From Candidatus Nomurabacteria bacterium (GTDB taxonomy: Bacteria > Patescibacteriota > Minisyncoccia > Phycocordibacterales > UBA9973): a DNA stretch of 41,636 nucleotides. The stretch is from contig JADLDV010000017.1 in the NCBI GenBank assembly GCA_020846455.1, forward strand, positions 1-41,636, given 5' to 3'. The stretch's first letter is position 1, and every line of letters begins with the position of its first letter. Below the pieces are notes generated by a model, which made no database searches, was not told the DNA's origin, and worked only from the letters and a program-made list of their open reading frames with translations. This document shows positions 1 to 8,166 of the stretch, piece after piece. The position numbers and the translations under genes were made by a program.

Positions 1-634
1 AATGATCCGTATCTGCAACATGCTTGGTAAGCCGGTTATTACTGCGACACAAATGCTTGAGTCGATGATTCAAGCTCCTGTACCAACGCGTGCAGAAGTG
101 TCTGATATCGCAAATGCTATTCTTGATGGAAGTGATGCGGTGATGCTTTCAGAAGAAACAACGCTCGGACTTTATCCTGTGGAAGCAGTCTCTGTGATGA
201 CTGCTGTTGCACAGCAAGTAGAACAAGAGTTTCCTCAACGAAAGCGTCGTGAAGGGATGTTTGATGGCAGTGAGCAAGTGGTGGATGCTGTTACCAACGC
301 CGTTGCACACGCAGTTGTGACTGTCGACGCAAAGGCGATTGTTGCACTTACTGAGTCAGGATTTACCGGACGAATGATTGCGCGACATCGCCCAAGTCAA
401 ATGGTATATGTTTTGACGCCGCATATTCGCACGTTCAATAAACTCGCACTTTCTTTCGGTTGCGTGCCAGTCCTCATCAAGCCATTCAAAGATTTTACAA
501 AAGGACTCACGGAAATTCAAAAATTTGTTACAACTGAAAAAATTGCAAAAAAGGGTGATAAGATTGTCGTGTCGCTTGGACTACCTTCTGGTATTGTCGG
601 AAGTACTAATACGATGATCATTCTCACTGTCTAA
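1..634 (+). CDS. pyk: Pyruvate kinase, C-terminal part (5' end outside window)
   Basis: Final glycolytic enzyme, transferring phosphate from phosphoenolpyruvate to ADP in the cytoplasm. The reading frame is open from the window edge, so the ATG at 2 is internal. The visible 210 residues start in the barrel domain with the TATQMLESM stretch (the family's catalytic Thr lies here), then [20 protein letters not shown] and MLSEET, the classical last barrel strands. After about residue 75 comes the C-terminal alpha/beta domain. It ends with a normal kinase C-terminus ([12 protein letters not shown]). The stop at 632-634 is followed by the DUF167 ATG at 638, so the two are probably one transcript. 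The N-terminal half cannot be judged. Confidence 0.97.
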   Translation, partial: MIRICNMLGKPVITATQMLESMIQAPVPTRAEVSDIANAILDGSDAVMLSEETTLGLYPVEAVSVMTAVAQQVEQEFPQRKRREGMFDGSEQVVDAVTNAVAHAVVTVDAKAIVALTESGFTGRMIARHRPSQMVYVLTPHIRTFNKLALSFGCVPVLIKPFKDFTKGLTEIQKFVTTEKIAKKGDKIVVSLGLPSGIVGSTNTMIILTV

Positions 635-637
635 TGT

Positions 638-859
638 ATGTATGTTCGGGTACATGTGATTGCTGGAAACAAACACGAAAAGGTAACTGAGGCAGGGTCT
701 GATAAGTGGTACATTGCTGTCAAAGAAAAAGCTGAAGCAAATAATGCCAATGAGCGAGTGTGTGAAATAATCGCAGATCTTTATCGAGTGCCACGTTCTG
801 CGGTGAGAATAGTGCACGGACATCATCAACCAGGAAAATTACTTACCGTTATTGCATAA
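638..859 (+). CDS. DUF167 / YggU-family small protein
   Basis: A 73-residue protein with the full DUF167 (UPF0235) pattern: N-terminal strand MYVRVHVIAGNKHEKV, central KEKAEANNANERVCEIIAD (the family's KA.PveGkAN..li..lA region) and C-terminal VRIVHGHHQPGKLLTV (the I..G..sr.K.v.v strand). The biochemical role of the family is not established. It begins 3 nt after pyk ends; an overlapping ATG at 634 is in another frame and does not give this protein. There is no Shine-Dalgarno motif, so translation is probably coupled to pyk. Length is typical for a minimal family member. Confidence 0.85.
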   Translation: MYVRVHVIAGNKHEKVTEAGSDKWYIAVKEKAEANNANERVCEIIADLYRVPRSAVRIVHGHHQPGKLLTVIA

Positions 860-890
860 AATAGGTGGATAACTCATTTGTGGGAGGTGG

Positions 891-896
891 TATACT
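891..896 (+). promoter_or_regulatory. Extended -10 promoter for raiA
   Basis: TATACT at 891-896 is preceded by TG at 888-889, an extended -10 (TGGTATACT). There is no good -35 match. It predicts a start near 904 and a short leader of about 24 nt before the ATG at 928. This differs from the many genes here whose -10 directly abuts the start codon. Confidence 0.6.
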
Positions 897-927
897 GAAG
901 GTGTTATCAGAATAACCAAACACGTAT

Positions 928-1299
928 ATGCACATTTCAATAAAAGCAACCAATTATGAGTTGACGCTTCCTATACGGGAGTACGTAGAAAAGCGTTGTC
1001 GTTCGTTTGAAAAGTTTTTTTCTGAAAAAGAAGATCCTCATGTTTCGGTAGAATTAGGTAAGACCACCAATCATCACACTTCTGGAGATATTTTCCGGGC
1101 AGAAATGCAATTGACCCGTCACGGTGTTTTGTTACGAGCAGAATCACATGGAAAAGATTTGTACGGTGCAATTGATGATGCGCATGACGAGCTCTTTCGT
1201 GAAATCAGTTCTCAAAAAGAAAAGCGATTGACTCGATGGATTCGAAAAGCACATGCGGTAAAAGAAATGATAAAAGGACTTCGTCCGTGGAAGAAATAG
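928..1299 (+). CDS. hpf: Ribosome hibernation promoting factor / RaiA family (short form)
   Basis: A 123-residue member of the HPF/YfiA family, which binds the 30S decoding region and stores ribosomes in inactive form under stress. Recognisable parts are the N-terminal strand MHISIKATNYELTLPIREYVEKR, the helix with KRCRSFEKFF, strands VSVELGKTT and FRAEMQLTRHGVLLRAES, and the helix DLYGAIDDAHDELFREISSQKEKR, followed by a basic tail (RWIRKAHAVKEMIKGLRPWKK). It lacks the C-terminal dimerisation domain of long HPF, so it resembles the short forms. It has its own extended -10 promoter upstream and is closed by a strong hairpin. Confidence 0.9.
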   Translation: MHISIKATNYELTLPIREYVEKRCRSFEKFFSEKEDPHVSVELGKTTNHHTSGDIFRAEMQLTRHGVLLRAESHGKDLYGAIDDAHDELFREISSQKEKRLTRWIRKAHAVKEMIKGLRPWKK

Positions 1300-1302
1300 T
1301 CT

Positions 1303-1336
1303 ATAGAAAACACTCACATTTGTGAGTGTTTTCTAT
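1303..1336 (+). terminator. Intrinsic terminator hairpin after raiA
   Basis: Perfect 16-bp inverted repeat (arms 1303-1318 and 1321-1336, two-base loop) just behind the raiA stop. The arm contains a run of T but only a weak U tract follows. It also excludes the GTG at 1322 as a real start for the next gene. Confidence 0.75.
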
Positions 1337-1339
1337 TTG

Positions 1340-1366
1340 TTGACTTGGTGTGCTTTTTGCTATATT
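1340..1366 (+). promoter_or_regulatory. Promoter for the 1394 gene
   Basis: TTGACT (1340-1345) and TATATT (1361-1366) with a 15-bp spacer and a TGC extension before the -10. A start near 1373 would give about 20 nt of leader before the ATG at 1394. Confidence 0.55.
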
Positions 1367-1393
1367 GTTTCATCAGAAATAAATTATTTTAAT

Positions 1394-1918
1394 ATGGAAA
1401 TTTTGAAAAATCGATTACCTTGGTTGTTTGCTCATAATAAACAACAGTCATGGAAAAGAATGCTAAAAGAGCAAAAGAAAATACTGGATGCGATTTTGTT
1501 GCATAATTATAAAAAGTTGAGTTTTCATGAAAAGAAAGAAGTTTGCACTTTATTTGATGCATGGCAACAAGTCTATAGTGCACTGCTTTCAGAAAGTACT
1601 CCTGATGTTGAGGAAAATCATAATCTCTTATTAAAGAAACCAAAAGAGATGTATTTGTATAAACCACATATCTTTTCAGACAATCCTCCATCTCAAGAAA
1701 ATGCAGAAATGTTTTTGAAAGATGTATTCACAAGTGCGTATCCTTCAACTCGTGACATGGATGATTGGGCTATGCACATGCGTTTTGCTGAATTGATGAC
1801 ACTGAAAGGAATTTCAAAAAATGATGCAAAAAAGTATTACGTGCATCTAAGAAAAAGATTTGTGAATCATACTATTGTAAAGGGGATTATCCAGATGGAT
1901 ATTTATTGTTTGAAATAA
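1394..1918 (+). CDS. Unrecognised 174-residue soluble protein
   Basis: I do not recognise this protein. The frame stays open back to a GTG at 1322, but that lies inside the raiA terminator; the first ATG behind the promoter is at 1394 and is preferred. The product is helical and rich in Lys and Glu, with no signal peptide or membrane segment. Features include an N-terminal WLFAHNKQQSWKRMLKEQKKILDA, a central helical part and a C-terminal DDWAMHMRFAELMTLKGISKNDAKKYYVHLRKRF. Its end overlaps the end of the convergent fmt gene by 16 nt, so the two 3' ends could interfere as antisense transcripts. Confidence 0.65.
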   Translation: MEILKNRLPWLFAHNKQQSWKRMLKEQKKILDAILLHNYKKLSFHEKKEVCTLFDAWQQVYSALLSESTPDVEENHNLLLKKPKEMYLYKPHIFSDNPPSQENAEMFLKDVFTSAYPSTRDMDDWAMHMRFAELMTLKGISKNDAKKYYVHLRKRFVNHTIVKGIIQMDIYCLK

Positions 1919-2760
1919 TCTTTGTAAGACACTTCTTTTTTTCCTTCTGGAATTATTGTATCTACTACAAACTGTTCACCTTCATGGTGGGCAGTTTTTA
2001 TTTTTATACGTATCTGTGTTCTGTTAGTGTGTTCTTTGAAGAAATATAATCCTGGCCACGGAGTATATGCACGGAATTTTGCCCACAGTTCTACTCCTGG
2101 TTCTTTTTCAGTGTCTACGAGACCATGTTCTTTTGTAATCTTTTTGGTGAATGTCGCTTGAGTATGATCTTGTTCCGTTGTACTGACTGTCCCCGCGATA
2201 TACTCTGGGAGAATACCTGCAAGAAGTTCACCTCCTTTTTTAAATAGAGCAGTGCCGAGTTCGTGCGCGAATTCATTTCCTGTTAGAGGTATTTTTTCTT
2301 GAAAAAGAATTGGTCCGTGGTCTACTTCGTGGTCAAGTGCAATGATTGTGACACCTGTTTCAGTATCTCCTGCGAGGATTGGTGCTTCGAGTGGGCTTGG
2401 TCCTCGGTATTTTGGTAATAGGGAAGGATGTACATTGAGTGTGCCGTGTGATGGTATGTCGAGGAGTTTTTGTGGAAGAATCTTACCATATGCCGCAACA
2501 ATAAAAACAGCTACAGATATTTGTGCTATGTCTGCAATCACCTTGGGTGTTATTTTCTCAGGTTTCAAAGTAGGGATATTGTGTGCCTCTGCCCATAGCG
2601 CAACAGGTGAGGGTTGTACGGTAAGTCCACGTCCTTGTGGGCGATCTGGTGCGGTAACGATGAGTGTTGGTGTGTATCCGTGCTCACGAAGTGCTTCGAG
2701 TGTTTCCACTGCGTATGCGGGTGTGCCAAAAAAAACAAATGGAATATTACTTGTGTTCAT
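1903..2760 (-). CDS. fmt: Methionyl-tRNA formyltransferase
   Basis: Formylates Met-tRNAi using 10-formyltetrahydrofolate for translation initiation. With the ATG at 2760 the protein has 285 residues: an N-terminal Rossmann-like domain beginning VFFGTPAYAVETL, the GRGL loop near 43-46, the catalytic trio Asn109, His111 and Asp147 (in LNVHPSLLP and DHEVDHGP), and SLLPKYRGPSP. The C-terminal OB-like tRNA-binding domain is present but short compared with the usual length near 310. An in-frame ATG at 2784 would add eight residues and deepen the overlap with def; 2760 fits the family start better. The def-fmt pair is a common arrangement: one enzyme adds the formyl group, the other removes it. Confidence 0.95.
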   Translation of the reverse strand: MNTSNIPFVFFGTPAYAVETLEALREHGYTPTLIVTAPDRPQGRGLTVQPSPVALWAEAHNIPTLKPEKITPKVIADIAQISVAVFIVAAYGKILPQKLLDIPSHGTLNVHPSLLPKYRGPSPLEAPILAGDTETGVTIIALDHEVDHGPILFQEKIPLTGNEFAHELGTALFKKGGELLAGILPEYIAGTVSTTEQDHTQATFTKKITKEHGLVDTEKEPGVELWAKFRAYTPWPGLYFFKEHTNRTQIRIKIKTAHHEGEQFVVDTIIPEGKKEVSYKDYFKQ

Positions 2761-3262
2761 GTGAAGATTCTTCTGGTGGCGCATCGTATATGTCTTTTGC
2801 TTTTTCTATAAATAACATACCATCGAGATGATCAATTTCATGTTGAAAGATGTGCGCAAGTAATCCACCTGCGCCACGTTCAAAGAGGTTACCGAATTCA
2901 TCATATGCAGAAACGGTAACGTTGGTGTGACGTCTGACTTTGCCATAGAGCCATCTCAGTGAAAGGCACCCTTCTCCTTCTTTCCATGCCATTTTTTTTG
3001 ATGCTTTAGTAATCGTCGGGTTGATATATACAAGAGGTTCGTTTTTTTCTTTACCCTCGAATATTTTTGGTGAGAGTACAAAGATACGAAATGAAATGCC
3101 AATTTGAGGTGCAGCAATAGCCACACCATCAGACTCTTGTTCTAGTGTTTTTTTCATATCAGCAATAATCTTTTGTATTTTTGCTGTCGAAATATTTGCT
3201 GTTGGTACAGGAAGTGCCACAGTGTGGAGTGCTTTGTGTTCTTTTGGAATGAGTAAACTCAT
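2747..3262 (-). CDS. def: Peptide deformylase
   Basis: Metalloenzyme that removes the N-formyl group from nascent proteins. All three family motifs are visible in 171 residues: motif 1 AIAAPQIGI (48-56, the usual GxGLAAPQxG), motif 2 EGCLSL with metal-binding Cys99, and motif 3 QHEIDHLDG with His141, catalytic Glu142 and His145. The C-terminal tail is acidic and His-rich. The start lies 6 nt downstream of the hisS stop, and its 3' end overlaps fmt by 14 nt, so the order hisS-def-fmt is tightly coupled. Confidence 0.97.
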   Translation of the reverse strand: MSLLIPKEHKALHTVALPVPTANISTAKIQKIIADMKKTLEQESDGVAIAAPQIGISFRIFVLSPKIFEGKEKNEPLVYINPTITKASKKMAWKEGEGCLSLRWLYGKVRRHTNVTVSAYDEFGNLFERGAGGLLAHIFQHEIDHLDGMLFIEKAKDIYDAPPEESSHEHK

Positions 3263-3268
3263 AGAAAA

Positions 3269-4585
3269 TTACTTTAATTTCTTAATGTATTCAAGAAGAT
3301 TATCGAGAGAAACAGTTTCTTGTGATCTCGTTGCCATGTCACGAACAATCACACTGTTTTCAAGAGCTTCTTTTTGTCCGAAGATAAGTGTGTAGGGAGT
3401 ACCGAGCTGTTCTGCGATTGCAAGTTGTGAACCAAGACTGTCTTTTGATAATGATTGCACAATAGGTACTTTTGCCTTACGGAGAATTTCAAGGATGTTG
3501 AGACTTTTGAGTTTTGCATCAAAACCAAGTTGAATAAAATACATCTTTGGTTTCTTCATGATTCGTGGAGAGAGTTTTGCATACCAAGAAGATTCAACAA
3601 CACGGTCTACACCAATTGCCATACCGATTGCAGGAATATCTTTTTTACTTCCGAGCATTTTTCCGAGATAGTCATATCTACCACCGCCAGCAATTGCCAT
3701 TGGTGTTCCGTCTTCTCCACCTGTTTGTTCAATAATCTCAAAAACTGTGCGACTGTAGTATGAAAGTCCTCGAACAAGGTTTTTGTTTATTCGATATGAC
3801 ACACCCATTTCATCTAGGTATTCCAGTACTTCTTTGAAATGGTGCTTACATCCGTTACAAAGTGCACTAACTGCGTCTGGCGCATTTTCATTGATTGCAA
3901 TAGTCTTTGGATCTTTAGAATCAAGAATACGAATTGGGTTTGTCTTGAGACGTTCACGGTCAACTGCCGGCAAATCATGTGCATGTTTGCGATAGTATGA
4001 AGTCAGTTCTTTGACGTATCCGCCACGGCAATCTTTGTCACCAATAGAATTAATATCCACGATAATATTTTCTGCGCCAGCTTCTTCGAGAATCATGACA
4101 GCTGTTTTGATGATCAGTGCATCAGCAATACTTTTTTCTGTGCCAAGTACTTCAAGTCCGAATTGGCGGAGTTCGCGATAGCGACCCTTTTGTGGATTGT
4201 CGTGACGATAAAATGGTCCATAGTAATAGAGCATCACTGGTTGAGGAAGTGATTGCATGCCATGTTCGAGATATGCACGCATAACACCTGCAGTACCTTC
4301 TGGGCGAAGTGCGAGCTTGTCGCCACCTTTTGTGCGAAGTGTATACATTTCTTTGTCGACAATATCAGTACCAGCACCGACACCTGAGGTGAACACATCT
4401 TCTTTTTCAAGAATAGGAAGTTCTATTGGTTTGAATCCATAGTAGAGTGCAACTTCTTGTGCTTTTTCAAAAAATCCTTGGTAGAAATAATATTGTTCAT
4501 CCATTATATCGCGCATACCTTTTGGAGATGTGAACGGTTCTTTTTTTGCAGCGGATGTGGGTACTTTTTTCTGTTCTTCTTTCAT
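3269..4585 (-). CDS. hisS: Histidyl-tRNA synthetase
   Basis: Class II synthetase of 438 residues that charges tRNA-His. Motif 1 region: FTSPKGMRDIMDEQYYF. Motif 2: LRPEGTAGVMRAYLEHGM and later RYRELRQFGLEVLGTE. HisA motifs LVRGLSYYSRTVFEI and AGGGRYDYLGKMLGS precede motif 3 (AIGMAIGVDRV). The last 100 residues form the anticodon-binding domain (KMYFIQLGFDAKLKSL to the end). It lies 31 nt downstream of lepB on the same strand and 6 nt upstream of def. Confidence 0.97.
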   Translation of the reverse strand: MKEEQKKVPTSAAKKEPFTSPKGMRDIMDEQYYFYQGFFEKAQEVALYYGFKPIELPILEKEDVFTSGVGAGTDIVDKEMYTLRTKGGDKLALRPEGTAGVMRAYLEHGMQSLPQPVMLYYYGPFYRHDNPQKGRYRELRQFGLEVLGTEKSIADALIIKTAVMILEEAGAENIIVDINSIGDKDCRGGYVKELTSYYRKHAHDLPAVDRERLKTNPIRILDSKDPKTIAINENAPDAVSALCNGCKHHFKEVLEYLDEMGVSYRINKNLVRGLSYYSRTVFEIIEQTGGEDGTPMAIAGGGRYDYLGKMLGSKKDIPAIGMAIGVDRVVESSWYAKLSPRIMKKPKMYFIQLGFDAKLKSLNILEILRKAKVPIVQSLSKDSLGSQLAIAEQLGTPYTLIFGQKEALENSVIVRDMATRSQETVSLDNLLEYIKKLK

Positions 4586-4616
4586 CGTAGTGAGTGATTA
4601 GGTTTGATAAATAGTA

Positions 4617-5228
4617 TTACTGTTCGATTTGATGGTATTCACCAGGGAGATATGATATTTGTGTAAACGGAAACAGTCGAAGGAATGCTCTACCGGTGAT
4701 GTCTTTTCTTGGAAGTGTGCCCCAGTATCGTGAATCTGAACTTGCGGTTCGATTGTCGCCGAGTACATAGTATTCATCTGGTCCGAGTGTTTTTTCTATT
4801 TTGTCATCGCTCGGTGTTTCTATATATGGCTGTGTGAGAATGAATCCTTGTGGGTGTGCTTCATTTTTTATAATGATGTTTGCGCCGTTTATGATGACTG
4901 TTTCTCCGGGAAGTCCGATGATACGCTTGATGTAATATGTTTTGAGATTCATTGGTGGTTTGAACACAATCACATCTCCACGTGCTGGTTCTCGGAAGTG
5001 ATATGAGAGTTCATCAACGATCAAGTACTGTCCGTCTTTGAAGGTGGGGAACATTGATGAACCGCTGACGATGAATGGTTGCATCACAAACATGCGCACT
5101 GGAATGACGACACACACGGCAAGAAGAATGAATTTGATTATTTCAATGATACCTTGACGACTAAATGGAGATGGTTTTGTGTCGTTTTCTATAATACGAG
5201 CAGTATTTTGCTCTGATTGAGTATCCAT
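4617..5228 (-). CDS. lepB: Signal peptidase I
   Basis: Membrane protease that cuts signal peptides from exported proteins. One N-terminal membrane helix (about residues 30-50, IIKFILLAVCVVIPVRMFVM) is followed by the box with the catalytic Ser (VSGSSMFPTFKDGQYLIVDELSY), the catalytic Lys box (GDVIVFKPP, then YYIKRIIGLPGETV) and the late box VLGDNRTASSDSRYWGTLP. Length 203 is usual for Gram-positive-type SipS enzymes with one anchor. Likely clients in this window are the pilin-like proteins at 16545-19440. A TAAAAT at 5237-5242 (reverse strand) ends 8 nt before the ATG, suggesting a leaderless start. Confidence 0.96.
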   Translation of the reverse strand: MDTQSEQNTARIIENDTKPSPFSRQGIIEIIKFILLAVCVVIPVRMFVMQPFIVSGSSMFPTFKDGQYLIVDELSYHFREPARGDVIVFKPPMNLKTYYIKRIIGLPGETVIINGANIIIKNEAHPQGFILTQPYIETPSDDKIEKTLGPDEYYVLGDNRTASSDSRYWGTLPRKDITGRAFLRLFPFTQISYLPGEYHQIEQ

Positions 5229-5290
5229 ATGTGCATATTTTACTACGAATACTCATTTGACACAACAGTTAAATGTAGTGTCTTATATTT

Positions 5291-5319
5291 TATACAAATG
5301 ATTTACATTTTGGTATACT
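5291..5319 (+). promoter_or_regulatory. Promoter directly abutting pth
   Basis: TATACA (5291-5296), 17-bp spacer, TGG extension and TATACT (5314-5319). The -10 ends 7 nt before the pth ATG at 5327, so the transcript should begin at or next to the start codon. One of the clearest leaderless examples in the window. Confidence 0.7.
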
Positions 5320-5326
5320 GCACCAT

Positions 5327-5878
5327 ATGATCCATATTATCGGACTTGGAAATCCTGGCAAAGAATACGAACAGACTCGACATAATGTTGCATGGATGCT
5401 TCTTGATACGCTTGTTGATGTACGTGATTGGCGCCATGATAAATACCTTCCAGGACATGTCGCAACACTGCCTGATATGACATTGGTGAAACCGGATACA
5501 TTCATGAATCATTCCGGCAATGTATTACCATCTCTCATGAAATCATACGGACTTTCTGCTGAATCACTACTTGTTGTACAGGATGATATCGATCTTCCTA
5601 TTGGTACACTTCGATTGTCTTATGATAGAGGAGATGGGGGACACAATGGAATCAAATCTATTGTTGAAGTACTTGGATCAAAACAATTCCTTCGTTTGCG
5701 TGTTGGTGTGTCATTACTTGATGAAAGTGGTGTGTTGCGCAAACCAAATGTACTCGGTAGATTTTCTCCTCTTGAAATGGAAACGTTACAGACAGTGATA
5801 GAAAAATATAAAACAATACTCGCTATTTTAACAAAAGAAGGAAAAGAAAAAGCAATGAATGAGTGTAATGTTCAGTAA
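5327..5878 (+). CDS. pth: Peptidyl-tRNA hydrolase
   Basis: Releases peptides from tRNAs that fell off ribosomes, so the tRNA can be recycled. The 183-residue protein shows GLGNPGKEY (Asn9), RHNVAW (catalytic His19), KPDTFMNHSGN (Asn61), VVQDDIDLPIG (Asp near 87) and GGHNGIKSI (Asn107), matching the family order of active-site residues. It is transcribed divergently from lepB; the 98-nt gap holds promoters for both. Confidence 0.96.
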   Translation: MIHIIGLGNPGKEYEQTRHNVAWMLLDTLVDVRDWRHDKYLPGHVATLPDMTLVKPDTFMNHSGNVLPSLMKSYGLSAESLLVVQDDIDLPIGTLRLSYDRGDGGHNGIKSIVEVLGSKQFLRLRVGVSLLDESGVLRKPNVLGRFSPLEMETLQTVIEKYKTILAILTKEGKEKAMNECNVQ

Positions 5879-5884
5879 GTATTG

Positions 5885-5924
5885 TTGACAGGTTCTATAA
5901 CATGTTTATTATTGATTATAGAAC
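5885..5924 (+). promoter_or_regulatory. Promoter with a 9-bp inverted repeat over the -10 region
   Basis: TTGACA (5885-5890), 16-bp spacer, TATTAT (5907-5912). An inverted repeat, GTTCTATAA at 5892-5900 and TTATAGAAC at 5916-5924, flanks the -10 with a 15-nt centre. It is not followed by a U tract, so it looks more like a protein-binding operator than a terminator. It controls the hydrolase/MurF-like pair. Confidence 0.5.
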
Positions 5925-5949
5925 AATATGATATTTAAAAACTAAAAAA

Positions 5950-6690
5950 ATGGAAACTAAAAAAACTAAAAAAATACTTTTATTCCATGGTTGGAATTGG
6001 AAAAATTACACAAAATTTTGTCCAAAAGGAACAAACCCTTGGCATGACAGAGAGGTATTCATCAAAACCCTTAAACAAAATGGTTTTGACTTAATTACTC
6101 CTGCATTCCCTGGTTTTTGTGGCGAGAAAGAACCTCTTGATAGTTGGTTTTTGTCTGATTTTGAAAAAATGATAGAAACATATTTCCAAAAAGAGAAACC
6201 AGACGCAATCATTGGTTATTCTTTTGGTGGCGCAGCTGTTCTTAGTTGGGCAGAAAAATATAATCATTCTATTCCAATTGTTTTAATTTCACCTGCAATA
6301 ACAAGAAAATATTCTGTAAAAAGCCCTAATTTGATGGTAAAATTTTCAAAATTTCTACCGACTAGGATTATTTCTTTTTTAAGAAACATATATTTAACCA
6401 TGTATGTAAAAAATCCTTTTCATATACATGGGACAAAGTTTCTTAGAGAGACATACAGAAATATCATCACTATTGATCTTGTTGAAAAACTTAAAAAAAT
6501 GGATCCTAAAAATATTTTGCTAATTTATGGATCTATTGATACTGCAACTCCACCTGATTTAATTAAACAAAATTTGTCTAATAGTAATTTTTTAGACTCA
6601 ATTTTTGTAATTGATGGTGCTTCTCACGACCTGGTGAATTCTCACCATGAACTTGTTCTAAAAAAAATTTCTTCATTCTTAAAAACGTAA
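5950..6690 (+). CDS. Alpha/beta hydrolase
   Basis: A 246-residue alpha/beta-hydrolase-fold protein. The first strand and oxyanion region is ILLFHGWNWKN (9-19), the nucleophile elbow is GYSFGG with Ser91, the acid is probably Asp197 (LIYGSIDTATPP) and the base His226 (GASHDLVN). The substrate cannot be told from sequence. A lid-like basic helical segment covers about residues 105-170. No signal peptide, so cytoplasmic. Codon use is more AT-rich than in the flanking pth gene. The stop is followed 3 nt later by the MurF-like gene, so the two are probably co-translated and may act on related cell-wall or peptide substrates, which is only a guess. Confidence 0.85.
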   Translation: METKKTKKILLFHGWNWKNYTKFCPKGTNPWHDREVFIKTLKQNGFDLITPAFPGFCGEKEPLDSWFLSDFEKMIETYFQKEKPDAIIGYSFGGAAVLSWAEKYNHSIPIVLISPAITRKYSVKSPNLMVKFSKFLPTRIISFLRNIYLTMYVKNPFHIHGTKFLRETYRNIITIDLVEKLKKMDPKNILLIYGSIDTATPPDLIKQNLSNSNFLDSIFVIDGASHDLVNSHHELVLKKISSFLKT

Positions 6691-6693
6691 AAA

Positions 6694-8043
6694 ATGAAAA
6701 TTACAACAGGAATACTCAAAAAAGTATTGTCAGGTGCTCATTTTATAAATGTACCTGACATTCAATTTGATTGGATTGATGTACTCTCTACTGCAGCAAT
6801 CAGGTGTGATTGGAAAAAGAGAAATATTTTATGTTTTCTTTTTTACTTGCCTCATCCTGAAAAAGACGGCTGGTATGATTCAGTTATAGATAAGCGAGGA
6901 TATTTTGAAAAAGAACATGATGTCAGCAAAATTGTCTTTGTTGTTGATTCATCTCTTTACCTAGATGAATCAATTATTAAAAACAAATCATTCATTTTAG
7001 TTGATGATTTGTTTAAAACAGCTAAGCGATTATTTGATTTTGTTTTAGAAAAAGTAAAACCAAAGGTAATTGGCGTTACTGGTTCTATTGGAAAAACAAC
7101 AGCAGTTTCGATGATTGAAGATGCGCTCGGTGTAGACAGTAATGTTCTACGTGTCTATTCAAAAAGGATCACTCCGTTAAGTCTTTTTACTGCAATTATA
7201 AATAATCTTGAATACGAACATTCTTTTGTTGTTATGGAATATTCTCTTTACAGAAAATGGCATGTCGAGTATCTAGCTTTCTTGTTGAGGCCATCTGTTG
7301 CGATTGTTTTAAATGTTACCAATATGCATGTTGGTAATGATGGAATCGAGACAGAACAAGATATTTTTGATGCAAAAGTAACATTGACAAAAGACGTTCC
7401 CATTAAGATTTTTTCAGATGATTTGTGTGTTTTTGTTCAAGACATGTCTTGTGTTTATTTTGGATTTAGTCAATTGAGTGGAGTGAGGTTTATTTTTGAA
7501 AATGGCACAATTAGTTTTGAAGGTGAGAATTTTAAAATATCTCCATATGTTTTAACAGAACTTGGATTAAAACATATATTGATGTGCGTAACGGTCCTTC
7601 ATGTCTTACACATACCTTTTTCTTCAGAACATATTTCTAGAATTCAAAATTTTAAACCAAAAGAGCATAGACTTCTTTGTTTTGTAAAAAATGGTAAAAC
7701 AATAATTTTTGATGGTGAGGTGACGTACTCTTCACGATTACTTGAGTTATCAAAAAATTATTACAAAGAACCAGTCTTGGTAATAATGAATCTTCATTTT
7801 GGGATTGAAAAGGATATTGTTCAGTTTGAAAATCTTACAAAAGTCATTAATGCTTTTGTAAAAGTATACATTAATGAAAACATTACAGGAGTAAATAGTA
7901 TTTTTGAAAAATTACTTAATGTTTCAAAAAATATTATAATCATTCCTAACCCTGTAGAATATTGCGTTGCAGTGTATCAAACTATTTTTATTCACGATGG
8001 GGGATATTGGCGTTTTCGCTCCGGTCAAGAACTTCCTTTTTAG
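6694..8043 (+). CDS. Divergent MurF-like Mur ligase family protein
   Basis: The 449 residues follow the Mur ligase layout. The N-terminal domain ends with SFILVDDLFKTAKRLFDFVLEK, like the MurF VvDdtl.AL..la region. The ATP-binding P-loop is VTGSIGKTT (128-136). The central domain has FVVMEYSLYRKWHVEYL (MurF EmG....GEI) and VLNVTNMHVGND (usual N.g.aHl), then DAKVTLTKD. The C-terminal domain begins FKPKEHRL, where MurF has its p..gR motif, and continues GKTIIFDGEVTYSSRLLEL, where true MurF has DDSYNANP.S. That last motif is badly eroded, so specificity for D-Ala-D-Ala or UDP-MurNAc-tripeptide is doubtful. It is AT-rich, pairs with the hydrolase upstream and is closed by a terminator. Confidence 0.65.
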   Translation: MKITTGILKKVLSGAHFINVPDIQFDWIDVLSTAAIRCDWKKRNILCFLFYLPHPEKDGWYDSVIDKRGYFEKEHDVSKIVFVVDSSLYLDESIIKNKSFILVDDLFKTAKRLFDFVLEKVKPKVIGVTGSIGKTTAVSMIEDALGVDSNVLRVYSKRITPLSLFTAIINNLEYEHSFVVMEYSLYRKWHVEYLAFLLRPSVAIVLNVTNMHVGNDGIETEQDIFDAKVTLTKDVPIKIFSDDLCVFVQDMSCVYFGFSQLSGVRFIFENGTISFEGENFKISPYVLTELGLKHILMCVTVLHVLHIPFSSEHISRIQNFKPKEHRLLCFVKNGKTIIFDGEVTYSSRLLELSKNYYKEPVLVIMNLHFGIEKDIVQFENLTKVINAFVKVYINENITGVNSIFEKLLNVSKNIIIIPNPVEYCVAVYQTIFIHDGGYWRFRSGQELPF

Positions 8044-8060
8044 TGACTATTGAACAACTA

Positions 8061-8090
8061 ATCACCTGAGGTAACTTAGGTGATTTTTTT
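8061..8090 (+). terminator. Intrinsic terminator after MurF-like gene
   Basis: ATCACCT (8061-8067) pairs with AGGTGAT (8078-8084), followed by a T run to 8090. Confidence 0.8.
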
Positions 8091-8107
8091 ACTTTGACTG
8101 ATAATTA

Positions 8108-8134
8108 TTGACATATTTTATGGGGGGGTAAAAT
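8108..8134 (+). promoter_or_regulatory. Promoter for the 8167-8719 pair
   Basis: TTGACA (8108-8113) and TAAAAT (8129-8134) with a 15-bp spacer containing a run of seven G. The leader would be about 25 nt and has no Shine-Dalgarno. Confidence 0.45.
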
Positions 8135-8166
8135 GGTAGGATTAGTAATCATAATTAAAAATATCC

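Noticed and set aside
1322-1393. GTG start for the 1394 gene
   Set aside because: It lies inside the raiA terminator hairpin and upstream of the gene's promoter boxes.
2342-2764. Plus-strand 140-codon frame opposite fmt
   Set aside because: It is a shadow of a well-conserved gene on the other strand, with low-complexity Ser/Cys composition and no start signals.
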